Notes: generated by a model not told the origin, from the letters alone. DNA of 36,256 bases from an uncultured Gemmatimonadota bacterium (GCA_938030915.1 CALHIO010000011.1:1-36256), one strand, 5' to 3'. Counted from the stretch's first letter, positions 8,415 to 16,249 are shown. Made by a program: numbers and translations.

Positions 8415-9833
8415 ATGACTGAGCAGCGAGGAAACTGGACCTCCAGCGCAGGCTTCATTCTGGCCGCAACCGGAAGCGCCATCGGCCTGGGTAATCTGTG
8501 GAAGTTTCCGTTCATCACGTGGGAGAACAACGGCGGCGCGTTCGTTCTGGTCTACCTCGTATGCATCGCAGCCGTCGGCCTGCCGATCATGATGGCTGAG
8601 TTGCTCATCGGCCGAAAGACTCAGAAGAGCGCCGTCGGAGCGTTGAAAGAGGCCGTCGGACCCGCGTGGGGACTGGTAGGACTCTGGGGTGTGCTGTGCG
8701 GCTTCACACTCCTGAGTTACTACACGGTCATCGCGGGCTGGTCGCTCTTCTTCTTCGCGAAGACCGCGGGATGGATGGTCGGAGGCTTCCCCGCCGGCAC
8801 GACGCTGGGAGACGTGTTCACCGAGCAGGCCGCGAACGGGGGCCTGCAGCTCGGCCTCTCGCTCGGATTCAGCATCGCTACCGTTACGGTGGTGTATTTC
8901 GGCGTCCAGAAGGGCATCGAAAAGATCGCGCGTCTGTTCCTGCCGATCCTTTTCTGCATCCTCGCCCTGCTCTTCTTCGTCTCCTTCGCCATGGAGGGGT
9001 CGGGCGAAGCGCTGCGCTTCATCTTCCGCCCGAGCTTTGGAGAGTTGGACGGGGGCAGCGTGCTTGAAGCACTTGGCCACGCCTTCTTCACACTCTCGCT
9101 CGGCATGGGCGCGATGATCACCTATGGGTCGTACATCGCCCGGAACCAGTCGATCGTAAAGGCATCCGGCGTCATCGTTCTACTCGACACGGTGATCGCT
9201 CTCGTCGCCACGGTCATCATGTTCACCGTGATCTTCACGGCCGGCATGCAGGATCAGGTCAGTGAGACCGGAACCGTCGGCATGCTCTTCATTTCGCTGC
9301 CGCAGCTCTTCTTCGCCGAAGGCATCGTACCCGGCGGGACCGTGCTTGCCCCGCTCTTCTACGTACTCGTCGCCCTCGCTGCGCTGACGTCGACCATGTC
9401 GCTGCTCGAGGTCGTCGCGTCGTACGTGATCGACGAGCACGGGATCGAGCGAGGTAAGGCGACACTGATGTGCGGAGGTGCGGTGTTCCTCTTCACGATC
9501 CTCGCCGCGCTCTCCTTCGGCGGCGGCAGTTTCGCGAGCAACGTCTCCGTACCGGGCTTCGTCGGTGATCTCTTCTTCGCCGGCAAGTCCAGCTGGTTCG
9601 GGATGGCCGACCACTTCGTGTCGAACTGGATGCTACCGACGGGCGGCCTCGCGATCACGATCGCGGCTGGATGGTTCATGTCGAAAGAGTCGTCGCAGGC
9701 CGAGCTGGTCGACGAGACCACCCCCAACTGGTTCAACTACGACATCTGGCGGTTCTTCATCCGCTTCGTTTCTCCCCTGGCTGTTGCCGCGATCATTATC
9801 GCCGTCCTTTTCTTCGGGGTCGACTTCAGCTGA
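8415..9833 (+). CDS. Sodium-dependent transporter, neurotransmitter:sodium symporter (NSS/SNF) family
   Basis: A 472-residue integral membrane protein with roughly eleven to twelve hydrophobic segments. The first helix carries ATGSAIGLGNLWKFPF, the hallmark of NSS (TC 2.A.22) transporters and part of the sodium and substrate sites of LeuT/MhsT. Bacterial members co-transport amino acids with Na+. The start ATG is preceded by GGAG at a good distance. A GC-rich hairpin follows the stop codon, so it is probably transcribed alone. The divergent nucleoside importer and the downstream TetR gene are its neighbours; the TetR protein may or may not control it. The exact amino-acid substrate cannot be read from the sequence. 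Confidence 0.93.
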   Translation: MTEQRGNWTSSAGFILAATGSAIGLGNLWKFPFITWENNGGAFVLVYLVCIAAVGLPIMMAELLIGRKTQKSAVGALKEAVGPAWGLVGLWGVLCGFTLLSYYTVIAGWSLFFFAKTAGWMVGGFPAGTTLGDVFTEQAANGGLQLGLSLGFSIATVTVVYFGVQKGIEKIARLFLPILFCILALLFFVSFAMEGSGEALRFIFRPSFGELDGGSVLEALGHAFFTLSLGMGAMITYGSYIARNQSIVKASGVIVLLDTVIALVATVIMFTVIFTAGMQDQVSETGTVGMLFISLPQLFFAEGIVPGGTVLAPLFYVLVALAALTSTMSLLEVVASYVIDEHGIERGKATLMCGGAVFLFTILAALSFGGGSFASNVSVPGFVGDLFFAGKSSWFGMADHFVSNWMLPTGGLAITIAAGWFMSKESSQAELVDETTPNWFNYDIWRFFIRFVSPLAVAAIIIAVLFFGVDFS

Positions 9834-9840
9834 TCTCCGT

Positions 9841-9885
9841 GGGGTACCGGGGGCGGGATCCTGCGATTCCGCCCCCGTGCACCCC
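9841..9885 (+). terminator. GC-rich hairpin after the NSS transporter gene
   Basis: CGGGGGCGG (9848-9856) pairs with CCGCCCCCG (9869-9877) around a 12-base loop. An outer GGGGT (9841-9845) can pair with ACCCC (9881-9885). It starts 8 bases after the stop codon. The T-tract is poor (TTCGT), so it is a probable rather than a textbook intrinsic terminator. Confidence 0.55.
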
Positions 9886-9948
9886 TTCGTGAGACCGCAC
9901 CGGGCGTACAGCGGCGCCAAACCTAGCTGGACCGTGGATTCTTCTACT

Positions 9949-9980
9949 TTGCAAACCCCTGGCTCAGAATTAGAATTCTG
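9949..9980 (+). promoter_or_regulatory. Promoter of the TetR gene with an overlapping palindromic operator
   Basis: A -35-like TTGCAA (9949-9954) is 16 bases from a -10-like TAGAAT (9971-9976). The -10 lies within an inverted repeat CAGAATT-AG-AATTCTG (9965-9980) with perfect 7-base arms. The AAGGAG ribosome-binding site and GTG start of the TetR gene follow within 17 bases. An operator over the -10 of a TetR-family gene is the usual autorepression layout; that reading is inferred. Confidence 0.6.
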
Positions 9981-9996
9981 TTTCAAAGGAGTTTGA

Positions 9997-10662
9997 GTGA
10001 CCGCACCGAAGACAGCACGGATCCGGCCCCCTAAGCAATCCCGCTCGAAGCGAACACTCGAGCGCATCGTGGAGGCCTCCCTGGAGCTTCTCGCTACGGA
10101 GGGCCTCGCCGGATTGACCGTGCACAGGGTCGTCGCGAGGGCGGACTCCTCGGTCGGCTCGTTCTACGCACGTTTCGACGGAAAGGACGAGCTCCTCGAC
10201 TACCTCGGCGAGCGCGTATGGACCGAGGCCCTGGAGCGATGGGAGACCGCTCTGCAGACACGAGACTGGTCGGCCCTCGATCTCGCGGACGTCGTGGAGG
10301 GCGCGGTTGGCCTGCTCATCGATGCTCAGCGCTCCCGGTCCGCGTACCTCAAGGCCCTCGATTGGGCCTCGGGACGTCAGGGTGACGCGTACGAAGCCTT
10401 CCGGAACGAGTTGCTCCAGGGGCTGCGGCAACTGATTCTCCAGAATCGGGGCGATATCGCACACGATGACCCCGAGCTCGCGGTGCGTCTCGGCTTGCGC
10501 GGAGTACTCGGCGTCGTCGACTCGGAATTCCGTGCGACGCAGGATCGGCTCCCCCGCGATGTTCTGATCGAGGAGTGTCGCTCCATGCTCATGAGCTACC
10601 TGACCGGTGACGCTGGCGAGGGGCGCACGGGAGGCGTCGACTTCTTCGAGGTCTGGGGCTGA
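9997..10662 (+). CDS. TetR/AcrR family transcriptional regulator
   Basis: A 221-residue protein with the usual two-part layout. An N-terminal helix-turn-helix (about residues 18-65) contains LTVHRVVARADSSVGSFYARFDGKDELL, with the SxGxFYxxFxxKxxL signature of the family. A helical ligand-binding domain follows. The start is a GTG preceded by a strong AAGGAG 6 bases upstream. A palindrome overlaps its predicted promoter, so it probably represses itself. No efflux pump or catabolic gene is adjacent on the same strand: the neighbours are an NSS transporter upstream and a plug-domain protein downstream. The ligand and regulon are unknown. Confidence 0.9.
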   Translation: MTAPKTARIRPPKQSRSKRTLERIVEASLELLATEGLAGLTVHRVVARADSSVGSFYARFDGKDELLDYLGERVWTEALERWETALQTRDWSALDLADVVEGAVGLLIDAQRSRSAYLKALDWASGRQGDAYEAFRNELLQGLRQLILQNRGDIAHDDPELAVRLGLRGVLGVVDSEFRATQDRLPRDVLIEECRSMLMSYLTGDAGEGRTGGVDFFEVWG

Positions 10663-10832
10663 CGGACGCGGCATAACCTTTTGCCATCTTCGGTGTCTTC
10701 TATCTTGTAGGGCTCCGTCGCAGGGGCGAACTGGATGGCAATGTTCGCGCGCTTCGGGCGTATGAATTCACGCCACAGGGGCAAAGGGCGGCTCTCGGGT
10801 CGGACCTTTGAATCAGACTGACGCAGGTGAGA

Positions 10833-12197
10833 ATGAAGGTCGGCGATATTCGAGCAGCTACGCGCGTGGTCCTCGTCGCGGTGATCGCGATGCTGATGGG
10901 TGGACCCGGCGTAATGGCACAGGAACAGCCGACGGCCGCAGTTGCCGGCCTCGTGTTCGACAGTACGGCCATGACACCGCTGGTCGGTGCGCGCGTGGCC
11001 GTGATGGGGACGAGTGCCCTCGGCACGACGGATGAAAGCGGGCGCTTCCTTCTCCGGGACGTGCCGGTCGGTGAGTACTGGGTGTCCTTCTTTCATCCGC
11101 GGCTGCAGGAGCTCGGGGTAAGCGCCCCTCCGCGCCAACTCCAGCTCACCCCCGGGATCACCGCGAATGCCATTCTCTCGGTGCCGTCCGAAGAGACGCT
11201 CCTGATGGGATGGTGCCTCGCCGAGCAGCCTCCCGCAGGTTCTGCGGCGATCGCCGGCTTCGTGACGGACTCCATCACCGGAGTTCCCATGCCTCGCGCG
11301 ATCGTGACCGCCGAGCGCGTCGGAGGAATTTCAGGCATGCGGCCGTTGGAGGTTCGTACCGACGACTCGGGCTACTTCCGCATGTGTTCCGTGCGGGGAG
11401 ATGAAGATCTCAAGCTTCAGGCGAAGTTTGGCGCAAGCTCCGGCCGGAGTGTGGAGGTCTACGTGCCCACTGGCACTGCTCAGCTCCAGGACCTGGTCCT
11501 GCTGATGTCCGCCGAGGGGACACTCGCTGGGTATGTGCGCGATTACATGACCAATGACCCGGTGTCGGGTGCCGTCGTATCCGTCGCGGGGACTACGAGT
11601 TCCACGCTGACCGACATCACGGGCCGCTTCGTGCTGGATGACCTCCCTCCCGGCCGCCACCTCGTCACCACGGATCATATCGCATTCGAGGAGCGGACCG
11701 ACTCGGTCACGGTATTCAGCGAGGAGACGGTCGATATCGAGGTCAGGATGGCCACGGAGGCTCTCGAGGTCGAAGGCCTAGTGGTCACCGCCCGGACCCG
11801 ATTCGGCAGGACGAGTCTGGCAGGCGATGCGAAGCGGGCTGACTTCATGTCTCGGGAGGAGATCGAAGTCCTGCTTCCTCGGGTTACGGCAACCGAAGAT
11901 CTGCTCCGCAACATGAACACTCCCGGACTACGGATCCGGAACGTGTACCAGGTAGATCAGCTGACGGGCGTGATGATTCCCGCCCTCTGCATCGAGGTGA
12001 GTCGGCGTGGCGGAGGGGAGGGCTGCCAACCTGCGGCTGTCGCGCTCAACGACGTCCTGATCCCCTTCCCAGAGCAGTTCCTGCAGGACCTGGATCCCAA
12101 CATCATCGATCGTATCGAGATCATCAGTCCGATCGACGCACAGTTCCAGTTTGGGACGGCTGCCGGAAACGGCGTCGTCGCCATCTACACGCGCTGA
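10833..12197 (+). CDS. Secreted protein with three carboxypeptidase-regulatory-like domains and a C-terminal TonB-plug-like domain
   Basis: About 454 residues. A signal peptide ends near VMAQ (about residue 31). Three beta-sandwich repeats of the CarboxypepD_reg type follow. Their cores are GLVFDSTAMTPLVGARV, GFVTDSITGVPMPRAIV and GYVRDYMTNDPVSGAVV, each followed by a D-x-x-GxFxxxDxPxG-like strand. After VEGLVVTAR comes a plug-like domain (about residues 340-454). It has a VALNDV strand and ends with IDRIEIISPIDAQFQFGTAAGNGVVAIYTR-type sequence, here split over its last 30 residues. The protein stops where an outer-membrane barrel would begin. ATG at 10833 is chosen over GTG at 10827 because AGGTGA lies just before the ATG. 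A paralogue lies at 22013-23365. Function is unknown; it is probably periplasmic or outer-membrane associated. Confidence 0.82.
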   Translation: MKVGDIRAATRVVLVAVIAMLMGGPGVMAQEQPTAAVAGLVFDSTAMTPLVGARVAVMGTSALGTTDESGRFLLRDVPVGEYWVSFFHPRLQELGVSAPPRQLQLTPGITANAILSVPSEETLLMGWCLAEQPPAGSAAIAGFVTDSITGVPMPRAIVTAERVGGISGMRPLEVRTDDSGYFRMCSVRGDEDLKLQAKFGASSGRSVEVYVPTGTAQLQDLVLLMSAEGTLAGYVRDYMTNDPVSGAVVSVAGTTSSTLTDITGRFVLDDLPPGRHLVTTDHIAFEERTDSVTVFSEETVDIEVRMATEALEVEGLVVTARTRFGRTSLAGDAKRADFMSREEIEVLLPRVTATEDLLRNMNTPGLRIRNVYQVDQLTGVMIPALCIEVSRRGGGEGCQPAAVALNDVLIPFPEQFLQDLDPNIIDRIEIISPIDAQFQFGTAAGNGVVAIYTR

Positions 12198-12228
12198 CCG
12201 TTCATTCCGACCTGACCTCAGGGCGCTC

Positions 12229-12687
12229 ATGTCGCACAGGACACTGCCCCTCGCTCTGCTCCTCTCCATGGCTTTGATGTCCGGGTGCTGGGGTGGTCCC
12301 AGGCACACCCTCGGTATGCAGGGCGGCATGCTCGCACCGTGCCCCTCCTCGCCGAACTGCGTCCATACGGGTCTGCGGCATCCCGAGGGGACGCTCGGCA
12401 TGTTCGGCGACGCGGATGTCCCCCGGGAGGAGTGGATGAACCGGATCGCCGCGGTTGTCGCCGAACTGCCACGGACGACGATCATCACCCGAGACGCCGA
12501 CTACCTGCACGCCGAGGTGACCAGCCGGATCTTCCGGTTCGTCGACGACCTCGAGATCGGAATCGGCCCGGACGACGAGATTCTGGTCCGTTCGTCGTCG
12601 CGGGTCGGTCGGAGCGACCTGGGCGTGAACGCCGCCCGGGTCGAGGACCTGCGCACGCGACTGAAGGCCGCCGGGGCGATTCGCTAG
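12229..12687 (+). CDS. DUF1499 family lipoprotein
   Basis: A 152-residue protein with a signal peptide and lipobox LMSGC (about residues 16-20). It has the DUF1499 signature PCPSSPNCVH near residue 38, followed by an alpha/beta region with HAEVTSRIFRFVDDLEI, also typical of that family. The ATG at 12229 places the signal peptide at the N-terminus; a longer upstream frame overlaps the preceding gene and would bury the signal. It begins 31 bases after the plug-protein stop, so the two may share a transcript. DUF1499 has no established biochemical function that I can state. Confidence 0.85.
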   Translation: MSHRTLPLALLLSMALMSGCWGGPRHTLGMQGGMLAPCPSSPNCVHTGLRHPEGTLGMFGDADVPREEWMNRIAAVVAELPRTTIITRDADYLHAEVTSRIFRFVDDLEIGIGPDDEILVRSSSRVGRSDLGVNAARVEDLRTRLKAAGAIR

Positions 12688-12723
12688 AGCGCCGGGACGA
12701 TTCGGATCCCGGCCCTGGCTCTA
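12685..12723. terminator. Bidirectional hairpin containing both convergent stop codons
   Basis: TAGAGC (12685-12690) pairs with GCTCTA (12718-12723), and the inner GCCGGGA (12691-12697) pairs with TCCCGGC (12707-12713) around a 9-base loop. A 4-base bulge lies on the right side. The TAG stop of the DUF1499 gene and the TAG stop of the opposing PD40 gene form the base of the stem. It probably ends both transcripts, although there is no T-tract. Confidence 0.65.
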
Positions 12724-13776
12724 CGGGCGGTGCGTCAGCTCGGCGAGGCCGAGCGCTGCAGCCTCCACGTACCAGATGTCGTAATAGCCGCTCTGCATGT
12801 CCCGGTCCGTGGCGAAGAAGAAGAACCGACCGTCGGGAGAAAAGCTCGGGTACCCATCGTTCGCGGGTGAGTTGAACGGCGCGGGGAGCAGAACCGGTGC
12901 ACCCCAACCGAACTCGTTTCTCCTCGATACGTACAGGTCCTGACCGCCAGGTGCGGATGCATCTCGATACGCCTGGAAGACGATGAATTGGCCGTCGGGT
13001 GACAACACCGCGTTCATTTCGTCACCCGTCGAGTTGATCCGCAGCGGTACAGGCGGGCCGTACCTTCCGTCGGGCTGGAGTTCCGAGCGGACGATGTCCG
13101 CACCCCAGTCGGGGTCGATACGGGACCAGTAGAGAATGGACAGGTCCGTGAGCAGAGTTGCGCCGAGCTCGGTGCCCGTCACGAAGTCGTCTGCCTCAGA
13201 CCGCGGCTGGTTCACGCTCCCGGGGAGCGGGGACGGAATGCCCCAATCGACACCGCTTCGACGAACTACCCAGAGATTGTCGCTCCGATCACCCGAGCCG
13301 GGCATCAGGCGGCGAGACGCGAAAATCATCGTCCGACCGTCGCGCGAGATGCTGGGCGACTCGTCGTGCTCTCCAGCGAACGGGATGAGGGACGGATCGG
13401 TCCATGCGCCCTCCCGGTACCGCGTGACGAAGATCTGCGCGGGGCCACGCCGCCCACGACGCGTGAAATAGGCCTCCCGCCCGTCGGGGCTGAACGTGAT
13501 GCCGTACTCTCGCATTCCAGTGGAGACTACGTCCGGTGCAAACGCCCTCGGGCGCGCTACGTCCTCGGTGAGCCATTCGGCCGGTTTGTCCGCATCACAC
13601 GCCTGCGTCGCGATGGCGATCCACGCTGGTGCGACCGCGGTCCGCAGCCGCGAAAGCACGCGTCGGCGAGGAGCTGTGGGGACCAAACCCCGTGGTGGCT
13701 CGGCCGAGACAGCCGGGTCGACCAGGTGTGGGCATCGCGGCACGGATAGGCAGGGCTTCCCCCGCAGGCAAGTCAC
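12721..13776 (-). CDS. PD40/WD40-like beta-propeller protein (TolB-like), exported
   Basis: Up to 351 residues with repeated PD40 motifs: ITFSPDGREAYFTRRG, SISRDGRTMIFASRR, AVLSPDGQFIVFQAYR and SFSPDGRFFFFATDR. These are typical of TolB-type propellers that bind peptides or carbohydrates outside the cytoplasm. A hydrophobic stretch followed by a Cys (IAIATQAC) near residue 60 suggests export, perhaps as a lipoprotein, although TQAC is a poor lipobox. The start is uncertain. GTG at 13776 has only a distant AGGA; GTG at 13659 would place the hydrophobic stretch at the N-terminus but lacks a ribosome-binding site. It follows arsM by 12 bases on the same strand, so it is probably the last gene of the marR-arsM transcript; no arsenic role is known for it. 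Confidence 0.8.
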   Translation of the reverse strand: MTCLRGKPCLSVPRCPHLVDPAVSAEPPRGLVPTAPRRRVLSRLRTAVAPAWIAIATQACDADKPAEWLTEDVARPRAFAPDVVSTGMREYGITFSPDGREAYFTRRGRRGPAQIFVTRYREGAWTDPSLIPFAGEHDESPSISRDGRTMIFASRRLMPGSGDRSDNLWVVRRSGVDWGIPSPLPGSVNQPRSEADDFVTGTELGATLLTDLSILYWSRIDPDWGADIVRSELQPDGRYGPPVPLRINSTGDEMNAVLSPDGQFIVFQAYRDASAPGGQDLYVSRRNEFGWGAPVLLPAPFNSPANDGYPSFSPDGRFFFFATDRDMQSGYYDIWYVEAAALGLAELTHRP

Positions 13777-13788
13777 GTGGTTCGCGTC

Positions 13789-14619
13789 CTACGGCTTCGA
13801 CGCTTCGAAGTGGGCGCCGAAGATGGACGCCGCGAATCGCCTCAGCTGCGATGCGTGATCGGGATGCCTCGCCACGTGCGCCTTCACGCCCGGATCCTCG
13901 AGAATGAACGCAGTCGGGTACGGGCGCTCGTTCGTGATTCGGACGTCCTCGAACCCGGCGTTCTCGAATTGCTGCAGGTACACGTCACGGAAGGTCGGCA
14001 GGCACGCGGCGACGGAGTCCAGATTGCGCTCCATGACATCCGGAATCGGAACGTCCGAAACCATATCCGAGACGACGAGGCGTCCGCCCGGCTTCAGGAC
14101 GCGAAACGCCTCGGCCATCACTCTCGGCTTGTCCGTCGACAAGTTCAGGACGCAGTTGGAGATGATGACGTCGACGGAACGGTCGGCGACCGGTAGTGCC
14201 TCGATCTCCCCCAGCCGGAATTCCACATTCCCATACCCGCCGGCCTCGGCGTTTCGCCGAGCCCGCTCCAGCATCTGTGGCGTCATGTCGACTCCGATCA
14301 CCTTGCCCGTTGACCCGACGGCTGCGGCTGCGAGAAAGCAATCGATGCCGGCACCGGATCCGAGGTCCAGCACGATCTCCCCCTCCGAAAGGGATGCGAT
14401 GGCAGTGGGGTTGCCGCACCCGAGGCCGAGGTTCGCATCATCGGGAAGCTGCGCCAACTCGTCTGCGGAATATCCGATCGACTCGCTGATCTCGCCGGCG
14501 CTCGCCATACCATCGCCACAACAGCTCGGCTCACAGCATCCCGCCTCGCGGGTCGCGGCACGCGCATAGCGGTCTCGAACCGCCTTCTTCACCTCCGAGG
14601 CCTCATGAAGCTCACTCAT
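13789..14619 (-). CDS. arsM: Arsenite S-adenosylmethionine methyltransferase
   Basis: A 276-residue class I methyltransferase with the SAM-binding motif VLDLGSGAGIDCFLAA (about residues 83-98) and the GVDMTPQML strand. The three cysteines required in characterised ArsM proteins are present: Cys68 in LGLGCGNP, Cys156 in SNCVLNL and Cys206 in SVAACLPTF. Additional paired cysteines (28, 29, 33, 34) lie near the N-terminus, as in many bacterial ArsM. The enzyme converts As(III) to methylated arsenicals in the cytoplasm using thiols. The residues after Cys206 differ from the more usual ISGA-like sequence. It lies downstream of a MarR regulator on the same strand. An operator-like site sits 11-31 bases before its ATG; the ribosome-binding site is weak. 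Confidence 0.9.
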   Translation of the reverse strand: MSELHEASEVKKAVRDRYARAATREAGCCEPSCCGDGMASAGEISESIGYSADELAQLPDDANLGLGCGNPTAIASLSEGEIVLDLGSGAGIDCFLAAAAVGSTGKVIGVDMTPQMLERARRNAEAGGYGNVEFRLGEIEALPVADRSVDVIISNCVLNLSTDKPRVMAEAFRVLKPGGRLVVSDMVSDVPIPDVMERNLDSVAACLPTFRDVYLQQFENAGFEDVRITNERPYPTAFILEDPGVKAHVARHPDHASQLRRFAASIFGAHFEASKP

Positions 14620-14630
14620 CTAATTTCTTT

Positions 14631-14651
14631 GATATTGGTAGATACAACTAT
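14631..14651. promoter_or_regulatory. Operator-like site upstream of arsM (TTG-N7-CAACTAT)
   Basis: GATATTG (14631-14637), 7 bases, then CAACTAT (14645-14651). The same TTG-N7-CAACTAT arrangement appears upstream of the neighbouring marR gene at 15203-15223. A TTG/CAA dyad with a short spacer is typical of MarR-family binding sites. Binding by the adjacent MarR protein is inferred. Confidence 0.55.
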
Positions 14652-14682
14652 TATCGCGCACCCACCGCAGTGTGGCTGCGAC

Positions 14683-15147
14683 TCACGGCACGGTGCAACA
14701 ACTGCCGTTCGACGTATCCACCCGAGCAGCAAAAGACTGACCCAGGCGGCCCACGAGGGTGGTCAGCGCAGCCCGGACCTCGGGTTCGAACCCGCCCAGA
14801 AGGGCACCGTATTCGGCCAGCACATCGGCTTCGATCCTCTGGTGAAGCGCCGCGCCGACCTCCGTGGGGACGAGCAGCACGATTCGGCCATCCGTGGCGG
14901 CCCTGCGCCGCTTGATCAGGCCTTTATCAACCAGTCCGTTGGCGATCCGACTCGCCGTGCTCTTGTCGAGGTAAAGGAACGCGGCCAGGTCGTTGACCGT
15001 CATCGCGCCCGCCTCGAACACGCCCTTCAGGGCGTAGCACTGGCTGACGCTGACATCATGGCAACACGCCCGATCTCGATCGCGAAACTGCACGATACGG
15101 ATCAATTCGCTGAGGGTGGCCGCCAGTCGCCTCGCATCCGAGTCCAC
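14683..15147 (-). CDS. MarR family transcriptional regulator with cysteine clusters, probable arsenic-responsive
   Basis: A winged-helix MarR protein of 154 residues from the GTG at 15147. The wing region contains MTVNDLAAFLYLDKSTASRIANGLVDKGLIKRRR-type sequence (recognition helix DKSTASRI) and the strand GRIVLLVPTEVG. Unusual cysteines are present: CCHDVSVSQC (Cys28, 29 and 37) just before the DNA-binding domain, and a Cys pair five residues from the C-terminus. Such thiols could bind arsenite, which would fit the downstream arsM; this is an inference. The frame stays open to a TTG at 15219, but those extra codons overlap the operator-like site and have no ribosome-binding site. GTG at 15147 has a G-rich GGGGGG a few bases upstream. 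The start remains uncertain. Confidence 0.85.
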   Translation of the reverse strand: MDSDARRLAATLSELIRIVQFRDRDRACCHDVSVSQCYALKGVFEAGAMTVNDLAAFLYLDKSTASRIANGLVDKGLIKRRRAATDGRIVLLVPTEVGAALHQRIEADVLAEYGALLGGFEPEVRAALTTLVGRLGQSFAARVDTSNGSCCTVP

Positions 15148-15202
15148 GGACCCCCCAGCGTTCGAGACGGGCGACGGCTGCGTCCCATGACGAGAGATGT
15201 TC

Positions 15203-15223
15203 ATAATTGTCATATGCAACTAT
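15203..15223. promoter_or_regulatory. Operator-like site upstream of marR (ATAATTG-N7-CAACTAT)
   Basis: ATAATTG (15203-15209), 7 bases, CAACTAT (15217-15223): an imperfect inverted repeat with 6 of 7 arm positions complementary. It lies in an AT-rich pocket within GC-rich DNA and matches the site before arsM. It probably mediates autoregulation of the MarR gene (inferred). Confidence 0.6.
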
Positions 15224-15266
15224 CATGATCCTCGCGCCCGGGGTCAACCGCGAAGCTTCCTCTGAG

Positions 15267-16193
15267 TCAGCGCATCGCGTCGACTTGATCCATGACGGCC
15301 AGTAACGACCGAGGATCGACGCTGGTCCGCCCGTAGCGCACCACCCAGTGCAGATGCGGCCCCGTGACGCGGCCCGTGGCCCCGACCAGACCGACCGGCT
15401 CACCGGCACGGACTCGATCACCGGCGGACACCAGCTGTTCACTCAGATGGAAGTAGGCGCTGAGGAGGCCCGCGCCGTGATTCAGGTAGACGACGTTACC
15501 CGCCAGCAGGAACGGCTCAACGAGAAGAACTTCACCGTCCACCGCGGCCACCACCGTGTCACCCGGAGCGCCCCGCAGGTCGAGGCCCATATGCCGACTG
15601 GACACTTGCCCGTTGAACACCCGCCCGTCGCCGAATTCACTCGTCACCGGGCTTTCCCGAGGCATGACGACGCGCTCGCCCCAGAGCGGGGGCGTGCGAT
15701 GGGCGCGCGCGGAGGCTTCGCGGGCCCGTGCCCGGTCACGATCGAGCTGGGCCTGGTCTTCCCGACTCGGGGGCGCACCGAAGCGCGGCGCAACGCGAAG
15801 CTGTTCATGCTGGTACGAGCCCGGCGCGACGGGAATCGTGGCGGAGAAGCGCTCCTCTCCGCCCGCTGCGTAGACGACCCGCAGGGCGGCATCGATCCCG
15901 GCTCCCGCACCGATCGGTGCCGCAGCAAACGTCTCGAATACACCGTCTCCGATCGACCGGAAGTGAAGTTCCTCGCCGGCCAGCTCCCCGTGTACTCCGA
16001 GCACGGGCGTGTGGGGCGAAGCGGAGACCCGGACCCGGAACAACGTGCCCTCACTCGGCTCCTCGGGAGACCATGAGATCTCCGGGTCCATCAGCACGAC
16101 AGCCGGCTCAGCCTGGGTAGGCTCGTCGGCACCCATCAAAGTGAGCGCCGCGGAGATGAGGAGCGATCCTGCGACGAGAAGCGTACGAGTCAT
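15267..16193 (-). CDS. M23 family metallopeptidase (LytM-type cell-wall endopeptidase)
   Basis: A 308-residue exported protein. A signal peptide (about residues 1-22) is followed by a beta-rich N-terminal region and a charged helical linker rich in Arg, Ala and Asp (RDRARAREASARAH). The C-terminal LytM/peptidase_M23 domain has the zinc motifs HMGLDLRG and HLHW, separated by the usual YLNHGAGLLSAYFHL core. Members cleave peptide cross-links in peptidoglycan or act as degenerate amidase activators; here the zinc ligands (H, D, H-x-H) look intact, so it should be active. It is transcribed alone on the minus strand. The ribosome-binding site before the ATG is weak. Confidence 0.9.
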   Translation of the reverse strand: MTRTLLVAGSLLISAALTLMGADEPTQAEPAVVLMDPEISWSPEEPSEGTLFRVRVSASPHTPVLGVHGELAGEELHFRSIGDGVFETFAAAPIGAGAGIDAALRVVYAAGGEERFSATIPVAPGSYQHEQLRVAPRFGAPPSREDQAQLDRDRARAREASARAHRTPPLWGERVVMPRESPVTSEFGDGRVFNGQVSSRHMGLDLRGAPGDTVVAAVDGEVLLVEPFLLAGNVVYLNHGAGLLSAYFHLSEQLVSAGDRVRAGEPVGLVGATGRVTGPHLHWVVRYGRTSVDPRSLLAVMDQVDAMR

Positions 16194-16249
16194 CCGATTA
16201 AGCTACAGGATCCCATCCCCTGAGCGAGCCTACGACCGGATACGGGCAG

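Noticed and set aside
10770..10800. CACGCCACAGGGGCAAAGGG resembling the core of a class I cyclic-di-GMP riboswitch
   Set aside because: The second conserved half is absent and the paired stems do not form before the start codon.
14782..14793. GGGTTCGAACCC resembling a tRNA T-arm
   Set aside because: It lies in frame inside the marR coding sequence, and no acceptor or anticodon stems flank it.
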